From positions 2,728,001-2,792,000 of the forward strand of contig BTPP01000006.1 in assembly GCA_037102815.1 (NCBI GenBank): DNA of 64,000 bases, in the 5' to 3' direction. Made by a program: the position numbers and the translations under genes. The notes beneath the pieces are model-generated. The model did no database searches. It saw nothing but the letters and a program-made list of their open reading frames with translations, and was not told where the DNA came from. This document shows, one piece after another, positions 35,980 through 47,012 of the stretch. This DNA comes from Neurospora intermedia (lineage: Eukaryota; Ascomycota; Sordariomycetes; Sordariales; Sordariaceae). The stretch's first letter is position 1; every line of letters begins with the position of its first letter.

Positions 35980-37262
35980 TGGAGTTTTGGAAGAACCTTG
36001 ATGGTTCATGAAGTACCCTGATGGCCAGGAGTGGTCAGGGGAAGGGTTAGGGTTGCACCCACTCACTTGTGGTACCAACAGACACTCACCACTGTAGAGG
36101 TGTGAATAGGATCACTCACCAACCAAAATCCAAATTCTATAGAGATTTCTAACAGCATAATTATCCCCAAATTGTCATATGCACGAGACAGTGACAACCG
36201 GCAACCGTGATGTCGGTCTGTCGACTTGGTGATTGGTCGGTAGACGGGCGGCTACAGAATAAGCGGGACCAACAATTGGCAGCTCGAGCAGTGCCCTGAT
36301 TGGCAATTCCAGCGCCTCAGCGGTAATTTCACAGCGTGACAGCACCAGTACCCCTTGCTCGGTCTTTGCATTTCCATCGGGGGGATCCACGGCATCGAGG
36401 TGCTGCAAGTTGCAGACTGGAGTGCCCTGAACATCCTTGAACCATTTCTAGGTTGTCTGTGTGTCAATCGGATGCCCGTCAGTGTGAATGCCGTCAGTGC
36501 TGTCAACTTTGACAACCAAGGCAGGTACGGGTTATTGTGCTTGCAGGATTCGCCTGTCGTCTCCCGTCTTGCCGTGCCGTCTTCTTCCATGTTTCTTCGC
36601 ATTTCAACTCTTTACAATACTACAGTACCTTACATGCCAATCTACTTACCTCGTAGTCTAAGAATGGACCTGCCTCTCACGCCAGAGTTACAGGTCCCTC
36701 GATTCTGTGAAGTACAGTAGTAGGTAGTGTAGTGGTTTCCTCTTCAAGATAACGTAGAGGTATGTATCTTTTTTGTTTGCTTATTCAGTAGAACATTCAT
36801 ATTCACCAAGTTCATGTCGACTTCATTACCACGGTGTCCTTCCAGAAAGCAAAACCTGTCACGACCTAACGAACGACCCTTTTTATGATTCTGGACCGTT
36901 CACTTCCGCCCGGACCATCTCAGACGACCTGACCTAGGGAAGGGACCAGGGCCGGCATGTAATTAGACGATTGGACCAGCTAGCGTGTAGCCTAGTCCAG
37001 GCGATCTACCTCAGATTGGGCAGTGGAGGCTCGCAGTTAATTACGCCCAGGTACTTGCTGGGTATATCAGCCATGGTAATAGCATCCCACTCTCCCCGAA
37101 GAGGAACCCCAATCTTACTTTAGCCCTTCACCTAATCCTAATCCCCGACCATTGTCCGCCAACAACATCATTCATCCGTCCCATCCAATTCAACAAAGTC
37201 GCGTCGGGTTCCCACCATTGCCGTCTCCATCGATTTCATGCAATCAATTGATTGATTGATTG

Positions 37263-37297
<35 letters not shown>

Positions 37298-37552
37298 GTC
37301 CCAGGCCCCGTTAGAGGTAAGGTCCATGAAGCAAGACTCTTGATGGGAACACACGAGGACGAGGTGGAAATGGCAGGAAGCAAACACACAACACTCCATC
37401 GCTGTCGCTGTCACCACCACCTCAAAGGAACACTGTGACGACTGGGTCCATGGAAACTTGGCTAACGTTTCTTCGGCTCCCCCAGCTTTATCCGTCCGTC
37501 ACGTCCCTACAGGTAGCCCCTTATATTAGATACCAAATCACGACCGAATTAA
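35980..37552. other. 1.6 kb intergenic region
   Basis: Between GPATCH1 and the open stretch before the Whi2-type gene. A (TG)15 tract lies at 37265-37294, preceded by an ATTG repeat. A possible splice donor (GTAAGG) at 37317 could belong to an upstream leader exon of the next gene. No gene of its own is seen. Confidence 0.5.
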
Positions 37553-38428
37553 TTCCCAATTGCGACACCCACCCCCGTCGTCACCCTGTCTGCGCCGCGA
37601 GATTCCAGCTGCTCGTCCCCCGGGCCCATCTTCGACCGTCCTCCACACCATCACCACAGGACCTCTCGCCTTTCTCTCCCCAAACGGCGTAGCGCAGAAG
37701 CAGACTCTGGATTGCTACCCGACCTGGACCTGGACCTGAACCTGAACCTGGACAACCTAGCCCTGGATCACCATCACCTGCCCGACGACAACAACAACAA
37801 CAACACCACCGTACCCGAGACACTTCTGCCGGGTCTTGTCTGCTTCACTGCAGAGGTCAACGACTTCTGTCGCTCAACTACTACTACCACCGCCGCTGTC
37901 GCCGGTCCTGAGCCACCATCGGCTACTCGTTCTCCGCCGCCCCAATACCCGGCGTCCGAGTCCTCTTCAGCTGGACGACCTCCACCCTTCTCGTCGCTCT
38001 TTGCCAGTCCATCAGCGGACCCCGAACTTTCCAACTCAGCATCCGTCTTTGAACCATTCGACGGCAAGTACGCCGCCGTTTCAGTCACCGATTTCGATAA
38101 TAACGACGTCGTCGACGACCCAGACGAATTTAACGAAGTCGCATCCTCGAAATCTGCCGCCCCAGCTTACGCGCCGTCCGACCCCTTTGTTGCTGTACAT
38201 TATCCGTCAGGAGTAGGAAGCAGTAGTAGTGCTTTTGTCACCACCACCACCACCACCGCGCCTTCAACATCGTCCCCAGGATTCCAGCTCCAGGACGAAA
38301 CCAAGCACGCGCTAAACTCTCAAAAGGAGGATACCAAGGGCGAGTCGTCTCGCAGCAAGGAGGAAGAAGCAGAGCCGCCACCGGCATATTCGGAGGGATC
38401 CAGTCCTCTCCTTTCTTTCACATATCTA

Positions 38429-39586
38429 ATGGCTGCCGCGGGAGGAGCGTCGAGTATCATTACTCAGGTCCAGCAGGGTGGACCGCCTATTAATGCCCTG
38501 GGAGGTGAGTTGGATTGGATTCGTGGAATGGGTCAATTTGGGAATAAAACGGAGGTTAACAATGGGTTTGCTGGATAGATGTCGCCCCCGATGAGACGAT
38601 TACTATGGACCTGCGGTAAGAAATTACTCTAAAGTATGCTGTAAGACGGATGGTTTGCTGATCTACTGAACAGGGGAACGCGGTTCACACTATCACGCGA
38701 TGAGTTGCTAACGTTGCCCGAATTTGTACTTTTGTCCCTCTTTCCCAATGGACTCTTCCCCGAAGGACACATGGGTGGCTTTGGCGAGGGAGATGCCGTA
38801 CAAGTTGACGTAAGTTTGCGCGCGCACCAATCATCCACCCAGCTCATCACTAACTTGGTCAACAGTACGACCCAGCATCCCTACAATACATGCTGGAGTT
38901 CTTCCGCACAGTAGCCCAGTCCATTCCCGTAGACCCTTCCAACCCCCAAGATGGCAGTGACGGCATAGTACCCGTCGATCCGGCATCCGGCGCAAGGGGC
39001 GATGACGGTTCTAAGCGTGCTGGCATCATTGTGCTGCGTGAGGACCTGGATTTCTACGCCATCCCCCCTCGTGCTGACCTTGGTCAGGCTGAGATGATGG
39101 AGATCAAGCGTGCGGCTGCTCGGGCGCTGCTTAAGCAGGACGGTATCTTCAGCGGGCTGAAGAAGAGTGATGAGCCGGGCACGACGGAGGCGCATTTGAT
39201 CGAGATGTTGACTGCTGGGTAAGTTCCGGTCCTCACTTCGCTCGTTTGGGCCTTCCAATTTTGCTGTCAACAGAGTGGCTAACTGAAATCACAGCGGCTT
39301 CAACCACGACGATCGCTGGGGCCACCGTGCCGGCGAGCCTAACAAGGCCGTTATCTGCTCCCTTGCCCTCGCCCGCCTGCGCTCCGACATTAAGGGCAAC
39401 GAGATGGGCAGCAACGCCGTGGGCATGGCCCAGAAGCTTCTGCTCTTCTGGCGCAAGCCTGCTCGCAGGTGCTGGTGGGAGGGTGTCGAGCTCGAGGGTG
39501 TCGAAGGCCTCGAGCCTGGCACGAAGCTCAAGGTGTGGATCCGTAGGGTGTGGACTCTGGAGATGAGCGTGATTGGACTGCGTTAG
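38429..39586 (+). CDS. whi2: Whi2-type stress-response/phosphatase activator protein
   Basis: Five exons from the first in-frame ATG: 38429-38504, 38579-38615, 38674-38809, 38866-39218 and 39295-39586. All are GT-AG and sum to 297 aa. Recognisable blocks are MAAAGGASSIITQVQQGG, then RGTRFTLSRDELLTLPEFV, LLSLFPNGLFPEGHMG and VDYDPASLQYMLEFFR, the BTB/POZ-like core of fungal Whi2. A GFNHDDRWGHR block and a basic C-terminus follow. In yeast the family works with Psr phosphatases in the general stress response and nutrient control. The same frame is open upstream from 37553 to 38428 without any ATG. It encodes an acidic, Ser/Thr/Asn-rich stretch running straight into SSPLLSFTYLMAAAGG, which looks like true coding sequence. 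The real start is therefore probably in an unseen upstream exon, and 38429 is a minimum. Confidence 0.82.
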
Positions 39587-40661
39587 GGACTCGGCCATTC
39601 AGAGCTCAGTCAGGCTTTCTATGCACCAGGGCTAGCGGATGGTGTGGGTGGACTCGATGGAGTTCAAGAAGAAGAGGAGGAGGATAAGAAGGATAAGAAC
39701 GAGATCATTGATGGGTTAGAGGAGCTTGTGGTGATGGGGGTGGAAGAGTAAGGAGTAAAGGCTCGCCAGGCGGGGGATTACGTTTGTGCCTGGTCTTGCC
39801 TGGGTTGGTTCTTTTCTGGTGTCGGATTGGTGTGATTGGTTTTTGGGAGGACAGGTTACTTAGGGAAGGGAAGCAGCTCTTTCAGTTTGATATACCACTT
39901 GGGCTTTTTTTTTATGTTACGTTCTTTGTCAGGTAGTTTGTTGTTGTTGTAGAAGTTGAATGTTGAGAGAGAGAGAGAGCAATAAGGCAAAACCGTTACG
40001 GCGTCACGTCAGCATAATACCTACAGTAGAGGAGAGCAAGTTGAAGTTAGTATGTACCTAGAGGTAGTTATACCTGCTTCGTCTTGTTTCTTGTAGGTAC
40101 CTAAGGTCGGGCCAATCATTCTGTGTATAGCTGTCCTTTGCTTCCATCTCGACAGAGAACTCGCAGCACTAAGCATCTCGGCTTCAAGCTCACTAATTCC
40201 CTCATCACCTTGAGAGTTTTGCGTCTTGAGCCCAATTTCCAGGTCTCACCCCATCCGTCATGTCAAGGCATATGCCGGTGTCTGCTGCTGCAGGTCTGCC
40301 TCATGCCTGCCTGCCTTGCTTGCTCTGCCAACTTGCCGTTCAAACCCATGCCCTAAAGCAAGAAAGGCAGAGCGATTGGAAGGCATACCTCGCACAGAAC
40401 ACTGCAGTAGAGAAGGAATTCACCTTTGGACGATGACCGGCACAGAAGGAGCTTAGGACTCTTCAGGAAGGAACGAAGAAGCCATTCCCCGCGTCCCCAG
40501 TTTGAGTCGGCTGCAGTGGCTGATTGGGACTGCAATAAAAACTCACGACCTCCTGGCTTTCGGTCATTCTCTCTCTCTCCCTCTCTCTCTTCTTTCACAG
40601 CTTCAAGCACATTTTACCACTTTTGTCTGGGTTGAGTCATCCCTTTTGCTTATCTCTTTGG

Positions 40662-40693
<32 letters not shown>

Positions 40694-41080
40694 GCAGTTT
40701 TGGTTCAATAATCTTGGCCATTGTCACACTTCCGGTTCAAGCATACTGGTCTGATCAGCCCGGCCGGTTGGATGAACATCTCCAGCTTCTCCTCTTATCG
40801 GTTAGAAAAGGTAACTCCCGGACTGCGCCGTCATTCACACCAAGATCGTTCTTCCCTATCTTTGAAACGGCCTGTCGAGCTGATACATACTCATCGATTC
40901 AGTTGCTCTACTCGTGGTACCGAGTCCCTTGATCTTGTCTAATCTGACTTCCAAGTCTTTAGCTGATTCATCTGACCAAAGCCGTCAGTCAACAGCCATC
41001 AAGACAATCTACTTGAACGAAAGTCTCTCACCACCATAACAACAACAGCAACCCAAGATCAAACTGAAAAGGCACTCACC
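39587..41080. other. 1.5 kb intergenic region
   Basis: 3' flank of the Whi2-type gene and promoter of the DapA-family gene. It contains GAGA and TGTTGT runs near 39940-39980, a TAGGTACCTAAGG word near 40096, and a (CAT)n tract of about 30 nt at 40665-40694. A pyrimidine-rich run lies near 40566-40600. No gene is seen. Confidence 0.5.
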
Positions 41081-42205
41081 ATGTCCATTGAACAACTCAT
41101 CGGTTCCAGATCAGAACTGGTCCCCCCCGTCCCACCCTCCGGCATCTGGGCCTCCCCCATAACCCTCTTCAACCTCCGCGACAACATCGACTTCCAGTCC
41201 CAAATCTCTTATTTCCAATACCTCTCCTCACCCAACATCGGTCTCGCGGGCTTTTTCGTCTTCGGCACCGAATCCGAAGCCTCCCTACTCACCCGCAAAG
41301 AACGCTGCCACCTCCTCCGCTGCGCGCGCGACTCGGTTCCTTCCGGATTTCCCATCATGGCAGGCGTTTCGGCCCCCAGCGTGAGACAGGTGCGTGAGCA
41401 CATCATGGATGCGATTGCAGCCGGGGCTAATTACGTGGTTGTTTCACCACCTGTTGGATCTGAACCGAACAAAAAGGGAACCAAGCAAGAAAATGAAACG
41501 GTGGACGCGTTTTTTGACGATATCGCCCACTACTCCCAGTTACGGATCCTCATCTCTGACGAAGACGGCGGGATCGACCTCACCGGCGAACTTATAATCC
41601 GTCAAGCCCTGCGCCACAAAGGCAAGATCGTCGGCGCCCACTTGCGGTCCGGCAGTAACGTGGTCGGCAAAATCACCGGACTAGCCAGGGAATTTCCCCC
41701 CTCTCAACAAGAATTTGCCATCTTTGCGGGGCAAAGCGATTACTTGGTCGGCGGACTGGCAGCCGGGTCAAGCGGGTGCATCACGGCGTTTGCGAATGTG
41801 CTGCCGTGGGCGTTGGTGTGGCAGTATCATGAGTATGTGAATGGGGAGAAGAATAATGATAAGGGGAAGGAGGCGGATGCGGTGCGCGTCAGTGGGATGT
41901 TGGCTAAAGTGGAGACACAGCTGTTAGAGAGTGGTGGGGGGATTGCCGCGATCAAGTTTGCTGCGAGCTTGTATACGGGTTGGAGGGCCGGGGTGGTGAA
42001 GGGGACGGGGACGACGCGGAGGTATCCAATGGCGTCGGCGGGGCATAAGGGGATGGAACTCTTCTTGCCGAGGAAGCCACAGGCGGATATTAGTATGGAG
42101 ATGAAAGACGAGATTTGGAAGGCGGTAAATTGGGCGTTGGACTTGGAGAGGGATCCGGTTGCGGATTATGATTTGTTGGAGAAGGAAAAGGCGATGGCGT
42201 CATGA
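41081..42205 (+). CDS. DapA-family (dihydrodipicolinate synthase-like) protein lacking catalytic Lys
   Basis: Single exon, 374 aa, ATG in CTCACCATG context. The family fold is shown by GIWASPITLFNLRDNIDF near the start, GFFVFGTESEASLLTRKER (where the usual GSNGE/GTTGE loop lies), PIMAGVSAPSVRQVREH, AIAAGANYVVVSPP, and FAIFAGQSDYLVGGLAAGSSGCITAFANVLP. These are typical of TIM-barrel Schiff-base aldolases and of the fungal L-threo-3-deoxy-hexulosonate aldolase group. However, the strand that should carry the Schiff-base lysine (IVGxKLxxGN in relatives) reads IVGAHLRSGS, with His at 187. The catalytic tyrosine strand (IYNYPG in relatives) reads ILISDEDGG around 156-163. The protein is longer than the usual 300-320 aa, with a polar insert near 255-270. 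It may be a pseudoenzyme or use another mechanism. Confidence 0.8.
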   Translation: MSIEQLIGSRSELVPPVPPSGIWASPITLFNLRDNIDFQSQISYFQYLSSPNIGLAGFFVFGTESEASLLTRKERCHLLRCARDSVPSGFPIMAGVSAPSVRQVREHIMDAIAAGANYVVVSPPVGSEPNKKGTKQENETVDAFFDDIAHYSQLRILISDEDGGIDLTGELIIRQALRHKGKIVGAHLRSGSNVVGKITGLAREFPPSQQEFAIFAGQSDYLVGGLAAGSSGCITAFANVLPWALVWQYHEYVNGEKNNDKGKEADAVRVSGMLAKVETQLLESGGGIAAIKFAASLYTGWRAGVVKGTGTTRRYPMASAGHKGMELFLPRKPQADISMEMKDEIWKAVNWALDLERDPVADYDLLEKEKAMAS

Positions 42206-42489
42206 AACTGATGGCGTAAGAATGGGATAGAGACAGATGGATGTGTAAGAGACGGCGAGAGGATTGTATCGCCGTGGATAACATTTGTTTTTGTTTTTGT
42301 TCAGCGGACGTCACAGGATTAAGCTTTGGCAAATTGATGTAGCCAACGGTTGATGACATACGTATAAGCAAATAACTTTTTTCTATCCTAACCCCCAAAT
42401 CGTACATCTACAAAATTACCTTGGACACACAAGCACACACCTGAAGTGGTCTTCGTTCTGATATTACCATTGCCTCTTCCACCTCAAAC

Positions 42490-45448
42490 CTACCACCTCC
42501 TCCCCAAATCAACCTCCCTCACAAGCCTCATCTTCTCGTTTTCAACACCATCCGCCTTCTCCACCCCAACAAACCCCCCAACAGCCTCCCTCACCACCCC
42601 CTCCCAAAACCCACCCACAACCCCCTTCAACTCGCCCGTCTGCTTGAAGTCCGGAAAAGCATTAACCTCCAACAACCATGCCGTGTTTCTTCCGCTCTCA
42701 TCATCCGCATCCACCAGGAAATCCAGTCCATACACTTCAAACGCCTGCTCCATGGGCTGGAAATGAATCATCATGCCCCTCGCGGCCGCTTCAAACAAAT
42801 CACCCGTGACTTCACAGATCTGGTCCCAGATATCTTCTGCTTTGGACTGAGGGAAATGCGTAGGCGAAAGGGAAGACAAGTCCCAGAAGCGGTGGACGGA
42901 GTTTTCGGCTGCGTTGGGAGAGAGGTAGGTTTGGAGACAGGTGTTGGTTAGGTGGGCTGAGAGGTCGAGTTCTTCTTCTTTTCCTTCAGAGTCGGGGTCA
43001 GAGGGGGAGGAAGTGGGAGACGTATAGGGAACGCCGGCGAATAAAGCGAGCATGTCCTTGTAGACGTAGACTTTGAGGGCGCCAATGGCGAGGACGTATA
43101 CCCTGATGTGGAACTTGCGGTTTTGGAGCTCCGGGAGGAGGAGGGGTGGGTGGATGTAGGGTTGGGCGATGAAGTGGCGGAGGTGGGAGGTGTTGATTCC
43201 GTTTCCGTTGCCACCGGCGTCGGAGTCGTTGTCGGCATTGGAGTTGGCGTCGGGTTCGGAGGAGGCGTCGTCGTCATCCTCTTCGTCTTCGGAATCGGAT
43301 TCGACTTCCCAGCTGTCAAAAATGGATTGGAGTTCGTCCATCGTGCTGAACAATCGAATTCCTTGTCCGCGATCACTCATGCTTGGTTTCAGGATCCACC
43401 ATTCTACGTCCTTTTCTTTTCCTTCGGCAATAAGTTGGTCGTTCTTCTCCATGCTCGCGCGCAGGTCGAATGCTTCCACCAAAGAATCATCCAGAAATTC
43501 GGCGTAGTCGACTTCGAAGGCTTCAGCCCTCTTCACGTGCGTCTTTAAAGCGGAGGTAGGGTGTTTGGCTACCCAGTTCTCGACGGTCGATGACAAAAAG
43601 TGCTTGCGGATGAGGGCTTTGCGGATGATGTAGGAGTTGATGAGGGTGGTGGCGGGGTGGGACATGGCGTGGTCGAAGTCGATGGTTTCGTAGGGGGTTA
43701 TTTGGAGGACTTTGGCGTCGGTAGAGGGAAGAAGAGCAGAGAGATGGATCTCGGGTTCCTTGTTCTCGGAGGTGAAGGGAGACGGGAGGAGGGTGTATGA
43801 TGAAGAAGGAAGAAGCTTCTCGATGGCGGAGAGGATGAGGGGTTGGACGTAGGCGTCTTGGTAGTCGATCAGGGCGTAGAGGTGGTCTTTGGAATCGGTG
43901 GTGGTAGAATTCCGGATGGGGAGAGTGGTCTTCGACTCGGTCTTGGTACTCGAGGGTGTCTCAAGAGGAGGCCTGTATCGAAGCTGGTTAGGATCGTGAC
44001 CACCAGTAAAGAAAGAAGCACACAATATTCATAGTGACAGGAGTGAGCCAGATCAAGAACAGTCTTGTCTATTCCACCTTTCTATGCTCTCTCTATCTGA
44101 TTAGATAGTAGGTAGTAATTCATTAATTCTTGATCATCAGCCGTGCCGTCGTTGCCGTAGTCTGTCGTCTGCATGTCTCATAACCAACTGTTGTCGTTCC
44201 TCTCATGAAAGCGCTGTCTTGTCGTCACGCCAAAGGGCAACAACCATAACCAAAGCCAACGCGAAGCCAACGCAAAACCAATCACACAAACTTACAACTG
44301 CAACTCTTTGCCGTGCAAATTCTCGGCCGTATTCCAGAAGTTGGCTTTCAGCGGGGTGACACTGTATTAATCCTCGTTAGCAACCATCCCTCCATCCTTC
44401 TCTCCTCTCCCAACCGAATACTTGGAAAAACTCACCTGGTATGCCCCTCCTTAACCGCCCACCCATCATTCCCCGGCGGCGCCTCCTCCACACTCTTATA
44501 GACATCCGTAAACCTCGGACTCCACTTAAAGTGCTTATGGGTATGCAACCCTTCCCTTCCGTCCCTCTTACCATCACCCACATCCAGACCACCACCACCA
44601 TCCCCCGTCTCGGCATCCGCGCCCCCGCCCTCTCTGATCCGTTCCTCATCTACCTCCTCGCCATCCACCGACCCTTCCACCTCCTCAAAACAGCTGCCGG
44701 CCCCCCAATAATTCTGCAACATGGGCGTGTACAACACTTTGCCCTCCTCTAGCCCCTCCAACAACGGGACATTGACACTGTACAGATCCACCGATCCATC
44801 CGTCGGCCACTGCTTCCACAACGCCTCAATCACGCGCACCGATTGCCGGCTCGCCTTGGTGATGATGGCCGGGTCGTGGTTGCGGTTGAAAAAGGCATAC
44901 GACAGCGCAATGGCGCGACGCTTGCACACGGCCGCTTCCAGCGCGCCGCCCAAGGTTCCGGACGACAAGGCGAACACAGCCGTGGTGTTGCGCCCGTAGT
45001 TGGGGCCGGACACAACGAGGTCGACGGGCCCGCGGTCTTGGAAGAAGTGGTAGAGCCCGATTTGCACGCACGAAGCGGGCGTGCCGTCGACGAGGATCCA
45101 TTCTTCTGTTCCCGGCACGGTGGAGGGGCGGAGATGAACGGAGCCGTGGTCGGTTACGTTGACGACTTGCTGCTCGGGTTTTTCAGAGGAGGAGGAGTCG
45201 GGGGAAGAAGAAGGGACGAGAGCGGTGGTCAGGCCGGCGGCCGGGGAGGAGGCGGGAGGTGGGCGGTAGTAGAGCGGCTTGACGGTTTGGCCGATCATGT
45301 GAGCTTTGCCGATCCAAGAGCGTTGGGTGTGCGGAAGGCAGACGGAGACGGTGTGGCCTGCGGCTTGCAGGTCGCGGACGAGGGAGTGGACGTAGGGGGA
45401 CGAGTGGGCGGAGGGAGGCCCGTCGTCGTTGACTATGAGGATGTGCAT
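42490..45448 (-). CDS. PBY1: SurE nucleotidase-tubulin tyrosine ligase fusion (PBY1-like)
   Basis: Three exons: 44436-45448, 44296-44361 and 42490-43972, giving 853 aa. Introns are 74 and 323 nt, GT-AG; the second ends in CCTAACC followed by a TACAG acceptor. The N-terminal SurE domain has MHILIVNDDG (metal ligands at 8-9), VDGTPASCVQIG and SGPNYGRNTTAVF. After exon 2 (SVTPLKANFWN) comes a TTL domain with DYQDAYVQP, WWILKPSMSDRGQGI, FHIRVYVLAIG, LTNTCLQ and WLLEVNAFPDFKQTG. The same two-domain order is known in yeast Pby1, a P-body protein. The TTL half has an acidic low-complexity insert near the middle. SurE hydrolyses nucleotides or phosphoesters; the TTL fold is an ATP-grasp ligase. Whether both halves are active here is not shown. 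Convergent with the DapA-family gene, 284 nt apart. Confidence 0.9.
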
Positions 45449-47012
45449 GTTTGGCTGTGGTTGTGTGAAGTGGTAGAGAAGTCAATGTAGTTGTTACTGT
45501 TGTTGTGTGTATAGTCAGGATCCTCGACAGTGAAACCTGGGAAGAATCTTCAAGTACGAGTCGTCCAGGAACCGAAGAGACAACGGAATCCGACGTCTTT
45601 TTCAAGTGTTGAAATTTGGAGAAAGAAATCGAGTTGCGGTTGGTCCCGAACGATGTTTTGCTGGGCCCCATGATGCGATTGCGGGGGTGGGGCCGGACAT
45701 CAAAACAAGCTGAAAGAGTGGAGCGGCCCCTGGATGGATTGGATTTGGGTTCATTCTTCGCGGAATGATGATCCGAGAGACGTGTTTGTGCATATCTGCC
45801 TGACTAATTTGACTAAAAATTGCTGCTGGTGAGAGGAATGGACAACGAGTTTGCCAGACTTTACGACTACTTCACTATACGTTGGCATATGCATGGTTGA
45901 GTGTCGTGGAAGGGGGTGCATAACAGTGCTACCAAACTGGCTTGTCCAAAGGAGTTGACCAGACTCTCGACGTCTCCTACAGAGTAAAAGCAAACTGCGA
46001 CGTAGGTTATGGAGCTGGTTGGTTCTCATCATACCCATCAATTTAAGAGCTGTCTAAACCGTATTGAATACTCGTTCTCCTCCAAGCCTGACACGTTGAA
46101 GACACCAGAGACCACTTTAACTGATCGATGACTGCATAGAGGTCTGACTAAACTATCTAGACTAACTTCTAGCCTTGCATCCAGGTTGTGTGATATCTCA
46201 ACCCTATCTAGACGTCATTTGACCGAGTATCGGATGAAGTCCAGATTCATGCTGCTATGCCATCAAGTGACAGGACCACATCCACACACAACCAACGTCA
46301 GTCTATCTACCATCCAGAGCAGCATCAGAACATGTGTAACATGAACGGAAGAGAAAGTTACAAATGGTTCAGTAATTGTAGCCTAGCCTGCCTTTTGTCC
46401 CTCGTGAAGCAACAATCAACAAGTCAAGGAAAGAAGCGAAAACAACCCGAAACGGGAATAACAACAGGTGCAATCTTGCCATGCTATACCATGCCATGCA
46501 CTTGTACAACACAATTTGAGAAGAAAAAAAAGGAAAACAAAAGTGGAACGAGGGAAAAGGAAGAAAGGGGATGAATGCCTTCGCTGGCCCCACCACTCCC
46601 AAATTCCAGTCACAGAATCTCCCATCCAGACGTTGATAGATCACCAGACATGCAATCTTTCCATGAACGCGAAACAAAAAGTAACCACCAATCCCGAATA
46701 AGTTGCTCCACATAATTCTTTCTCTGTCTCGTGTGGTATGTTCGTCGTCTTCAACCCGTGTGGCTGTCCTTGTACCGTCTCGATTGCCCTGCCCTAAAAG
46801 ATAAAACGCCTTGCGTGGTGATCCATGTTCCCAACGCCTCCAAACCCCATTGTTGAGTGTCCAGTCCCGTCAAAAGCAATAATGTTTGAGATGTCAAAGT
46901 CAAGCCAGTGTAATGGTCATGCCGTCCGCCGGCGCCGTTGAAAAAACCCTTTTGAAAGGAAACGCACAAAGACCACCACCCATTAAATTGTGTACCGTCT
47001 GCCAGCGCGTGA
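45449..47012. other. 1.6 kb intergenic region
   Basis: Promoter of the PBY1-like gene and 3' flank of the unknown gene at 47013. I see no gene and no strong repeat. Overlapping frames near 46257-46713 encode Lys-rich or hydrophobic runs without domain-like content. Confidence 0.45.

Noticed and set aside
36252-36720. Overlapping frames of 116 (-) and 121 (+) codons
   Set aside because: No domain-like content; intergenic composition with scattered TAGGTAG words.
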